8,769 nucleotides of DNA. Origin: Porphyrobacter sp. UBA7686 (GTDB lineage Bacteria; Pseudomonadota; Alphaproteobacteria; Sphingomonadales; Sphingomonadaceae). Shown here one piece after another: positions 7,007 to 8,769 of this stretch; within the stretch, counting starts at the first letter, position 1; each line of letters opens with the position of its first letter. The notes under the pieces are model-generated. The model did no database searches. It was not told the DNA's origin and worked only from the letters and a program-made list of their open reading frames with translations. Location: NCBI GenBank assembly GCA_002482865.1, contig DLGU01000096.1:1515-10283 (forward strand), written 5' to 3'. A program made the position numbers and the translations under genes.

Positions 7007-8191
7007 ATGGATCGCCGCGAGAGACTGATTGCCCGCGCCCGGCAGGGCTACCGGCTCGCCTACGGGGCCGAGCCGACGCGCTTCTTCGCCGCCCCCGGCC
7101 GGGTCAACTTGATCGGCGAACATGTCGATTACAATGATGGCTTCGTCCTGCCCTGCGCGATCGACCGCGAGGCGATCGTCGCACTCGGCCCGGCGGACAA
7201 GGACGCCAATGTCCTGCTGTTTGAGGCGGTCGCGCTCGACATGGGCGAGATGGCGAGCGCGCGCGATAGCTTCGATCTTGCCAGTCCGATCGTGCCGGGG
7301 GCAAACAACTGGCAGAACCATGTGCGCGGCGTGGTGCAGGCGCTGGGTCGGGATGGCCACCGGATCAAACCGGCGCGGATCGCAATTGCCGGGGACGTTC
7401 CCATCGGCGCGGGCCTGTCATCCTCAGCCGCGTTCGGCGTGGCAGTAGCGCTGGCCTGTTCGGACTATTCGGGGCTGGACCTGTCGGCTGAAACCCTCGC
7501 CCTGGTGGCGCAGCGCGCCGAGAACGATTTTGTCGGCTGTGCCTGCGGGATCATGGACCAGATGGCCTCCGCCGCCAGCGTCGCGGAAAATGCATTGCTG
7601 CTCGATTGCCGCAGCTTGCAGCATATGCCGATCCCGATTCATGCGAGCCTTGCCATCACGGTGATCGACACGGGCCTGCGCCGTAATCTCACCGAAAGCG
7701 CCTTTAACGAGCGGCGCGCGCAGTGCGAGGCGGCGGCGGCATATTTCGGGCTGACGGCCTTGCGCGATCTGGACTTCGCCACGCTGGAGGCGGCCCAGAC
7801 CAGCCTCGACCGGACGCTCTACCGCCGCGCCCGCCACGTGGTCGGCGAGATCGAGCGGGTCGAGCCGGTGGCTGTGGCGTTGACCCAGGGCGATACGGCA
7901 TTGCTGGCTGAGGTGATGCGCGAGGCGCACCTTTCGCTTTCCGCCGATTTCGAGGTTTCGCTCCCGCCGATTGACCGGCTGGCCGGGCTGATCGGTGAGG
8001 CACTGGGCGATGCGGGCGGCGTGCGATTGACCGGCGCTGGCTTTGGCGGCTGCCTTGTCGCAGTCAGCACCCATGAGGCGGGCATCGCCATCGACGAGGC
8101 GGTCGCGCGCTACAATGCCGCCGCCGATCTGCCCGCGCGGGCCGAGACCTTCCGCCCGGTCAGGGGGGCTGCGCCGATCTTGCTGGGTTGA
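7007..8191 (+). CDS. galK: Galactokinase
   Basis: Predicted 394-residue cytoplasmic GHMP-superfamily kinase, normal for the family (about 380-395), that phosphorylates alpha-D-galactose at C1 with ATP. All three GHMP motifs are present: the galactokinase signature GRVNLIGEHVDYNDGFVLP (31-49), the phosphate-binding loop DVPIGAGLSSSAAFGVA (about 130-146), and LTGAGFGGCLVAV near residues 341-353. Asp184 in CGIMDQMAS is the expected catalytic base, and the sugar-contacting EHVDYN segment is intact. The ATG at 7007 has GAAGGGAA (6993-7000) just upstream. It is the third gene of the symporter-galT-galK operon, 15 bp after galT. Galactose released by the two glycosidases, or imported directly, would be its substrate. 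No galM or galE accompanies it in the window. Confidence 0.97.
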   Translation: MDRRERLIARARQGYRLAYGAEPTRFFAAPGRVNLIGEHVDYNDGFVLPCAIDREAIVALGPADKDANVLLFEAVALDMGEMASARDSFDLASPIVPGANNWQNHVRGVVQALGRDGHRIKPARIAIAGDVPIGAGLSSSAAFGVAVALACSDYSGLDLSAETLALVAQRAENDFVGCACGIMDQMASAASVAENALLLDCRSLQHMPIPIHASLAITVIDTGLRRNLTESAFNERRAQCEAAAAYFGLTALRDLDFATLEAAQTSLDRTLYRRARHVVGEIERVEPVAVALTQGDTALLAEVMREAHLSLSADFEVSLPPIDRLAGLIGEALGDAGGVRLTGAGFGGCLVAVSTHEAGIAIDEAVARYNAAADLPARAETFRPVRGAAPILLG

Positions 8192-8206
8192 GTAAGTACG
8201 TTCTGG

Positions 8207-8232
8207 GGCCGCTGTAGCCGCAATTTGCGGCC
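8207..8232. repeat. GC-rich inverted repeat after galK, weak terminator candidate
   Basis: GGCCGC (8207-8212) is complementary to GCGGCC (8227-8232), and an alternative tight hairpin is formed by GCCGCAA (8217-8223) and TTGCGGC (8225-8231). It lies 15 bp after the galK stop, where a terminator would be expected. No T-tract follows on the plus strand, so it does not meet the standard intrinsic-terminator pattern. Confidence 0.3.
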
Positions 8233-8251
8233 GCCCATCGAATGCGGACGA

Positions 8252-8281
8252 TTTACAGATATAAAAATATCTTTATATGAT
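8252..8281 (+). promoter_or_regulatory. Promoter of the ArsR-methyltransferase gene, probably leaderless
   Basis: TTTACA at 8252-8257 (five of six matches to TTGACA) and TATGAT at 8276-8281 (five of six to TATAAT) are 18 bp apart. Transcription would start about seven bases after the -10 box, near 8288-8291, which is at or next to the ATG at 8291. No Shine-Dalgarno sequence precedes that ATG, which fits a leaderless or nearly leaderless transcript. Confidence 0.6.
8259..8278. promoter_or_regulatory. 20-bp AT-rich palindrome, putative operator
   Basis: ATATAAAAATATCTTTATAT is symmetric except for one pair of positions (A/C instead of G/C), so 18 of 20 bases fit a perfect dyad. It is an A/T island in strongly GC-rich surroundings and fills the space between the -35 and -10 boxes, where a bound dimer would block RNA polymerase. 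The likely binder is the ArsR-type protein encoded just downstream, acting on its own gene; this is inference. An outer inverted repeat, TGCGGAC (8243-8249) and GTCCGCA (8282-8288), brackets it. Confidence 0.7.
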
Positions 8282-8290
8282 GTCCGCACA

Positions 8291-8769
8291 ATGATGATCG
8301 AGGACATCTTCAAGGCGCTGGGCGATCCGACCCGGCTGCGCATTGCCCGCTTGCTCGGGACGATGGAACTGGCCGTGGGCGAGTTGGCACAGGTGCTCGG
8401 CCAAAGCCAGCCGCGCGTGTCGCGGCATGTCGGCATCCTCTGCGATGCGGGCCTCGCCGAACGTCGCCGTGAAGGCAGCTGGGTGTTCCTGCGCCAGAGC
8501 GAATCGAGCGCCCCGGTGATCGAAGCGGTGCAGCGCCTGCTTGCCCTCGCTGAAACCGAAGAACCCGCCTTTGCCGCCCTGTGCGAAGCCGACCGCCGCA
8601 AACTCGCCGCGATTCGCAATGCCCGCGAAGCTGCGGCGGAGACCTATTTCGCCCGCCACGCCGGGGAATGGGACGAACTGCGCGCGCTCCACAGCGCCGA
8701 TGCCGATGTCGAACGCGGCCTTGCCGAAGCGCTGGCCGATGCGCCGCTGGGCGCGCTGCTCGATATCGG
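8291..8769 (+). CDS. ArsR-family regulator with C-terminal SAM-methyltransferase domain, partial (runs off window)
   Basis: The frame is open from ATG 8291 to the window end, giving 159 residues with no stop. Residues 1-70 form an ArsR/SmtB winged helix: IFKALGDPTRLRIARLL, then GELAQVLGQSQPRVSRHVGIL as helix-turn-helix, then AGLAERRREGSWVFLR as the wing. The CxC metal-binding motif typical of the ArsR recognition-helix region (ELCVC) is absent, so metal sensing is unlikely despite the family name. After a linker, YFARHAGEWDELRALH and the closing LLDIG match the start of a class I SAM-dependent methyltransferase domain; LLDIG is the first strand of its SAM-binding motif I. ArsR-methyltransferase fusions of this kind are, from memory, common in alphaproteobacteria next to metF and metH, so a role in SAM or methionine control is plausible but unproven. 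A second ATG at 8294 is an equally possible start. No upstream in-frame start exists close by. Confidence 0.85.
   Translation, partial: MMIEDIFKALGDPTRLRIARLLGTMELAVGELAQVLGQSQPRVSRHVGILCDAGLAERRREGSWVFLRQSESSAPVIEAVQRLLALAETEEPAFAALCEADRRKLAAIRNAREAAAETYFARHAGEWDELRALHSADADVERGLAEALADAPLGALLDI

Noticed and set aside
6296..7360. Minus-strand open frame of 354 codons opposite galT and galK, with another at 7424-8074.
   Set aside because: Both are antisense to genes with complete catalytic motifs, and their translations show no domain or credible start.
8207..8232. Standard intrinsic terminator after galK.
   Set aside because: The inverted repeat is real, but no T-run follows, so it is listed only as a low-confidence repeat.

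Overview
The window is GC-rich, densely coding DNA from a bacterium, most probably an alphaproteobacterium of the Sphingomonadales and plausibly a bacteriochlorophyll-containing member of the Erythrobacter/Porphyrobacter group. This placement is inferred from two things: the left edge carries the C-terminus of a BciA-type divinyl chlorophyllide 8-vinyl reductase, and the protein sequences and gene types resemble those of that group. No rRNA, tRNA, CRISPR array or mobile element was seen.

Layout from left to right. (1) Positions 1-384, plus strand: 3' end of bciA. (2) Positions 370-4370, minus strand: a two-gene operon, a GH36 alpha-galactosidase followed by a GH42 beta-galactosidase. Their stop and start overlap as GTGA, and the GH42 3' end overlaps the bciA 3' end by 15 bp. 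(3) Positions 4371-4475: a 105-bp divergent control region. (4) Positions 4476-8191, plus strand: a tight operon of an SGLT/YidK-type sugar symporter, galT and galK. (5) Positions 8192-8290: an intergenic region with a GC-rich inverted repeat and then a strong promoter-like sequence containing a near-perfect 20-bp AT-rich palindrome. (6) From 8291 to the window end, plus strand: a partial gene for an ArsR-type regulator, apparently fused to a SAM-dependent methyltransferase domain.

The central 7.8 kb reads as one galactoside-catabolic locus. The symporter would import galactose or small galactosides. The two glycosidases show no signal peptide, so they would release galactose in the cytoplasm from alpha- and beta-galactosides. 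GalK and GalT would carry galactose through the first Leloir steps to UDP-galactose and glucose-1-phosphate. The epimerase (galE), mutarotase (galM), a local regulator and an outer-membrane receptor are not in the window.

I did not find a clearly new system. The observations most worth checking are the palindromic operator inside the putative leaderless promoter of the ArsR-methyltransferase gene, the apparent replacement of the sodium-2 site serines in the symporter, and the direct junction between a bacteriochlorophyll gene and a galactose operon. No searches were run. Family calls rest on recognised motifs and remembered homologues.
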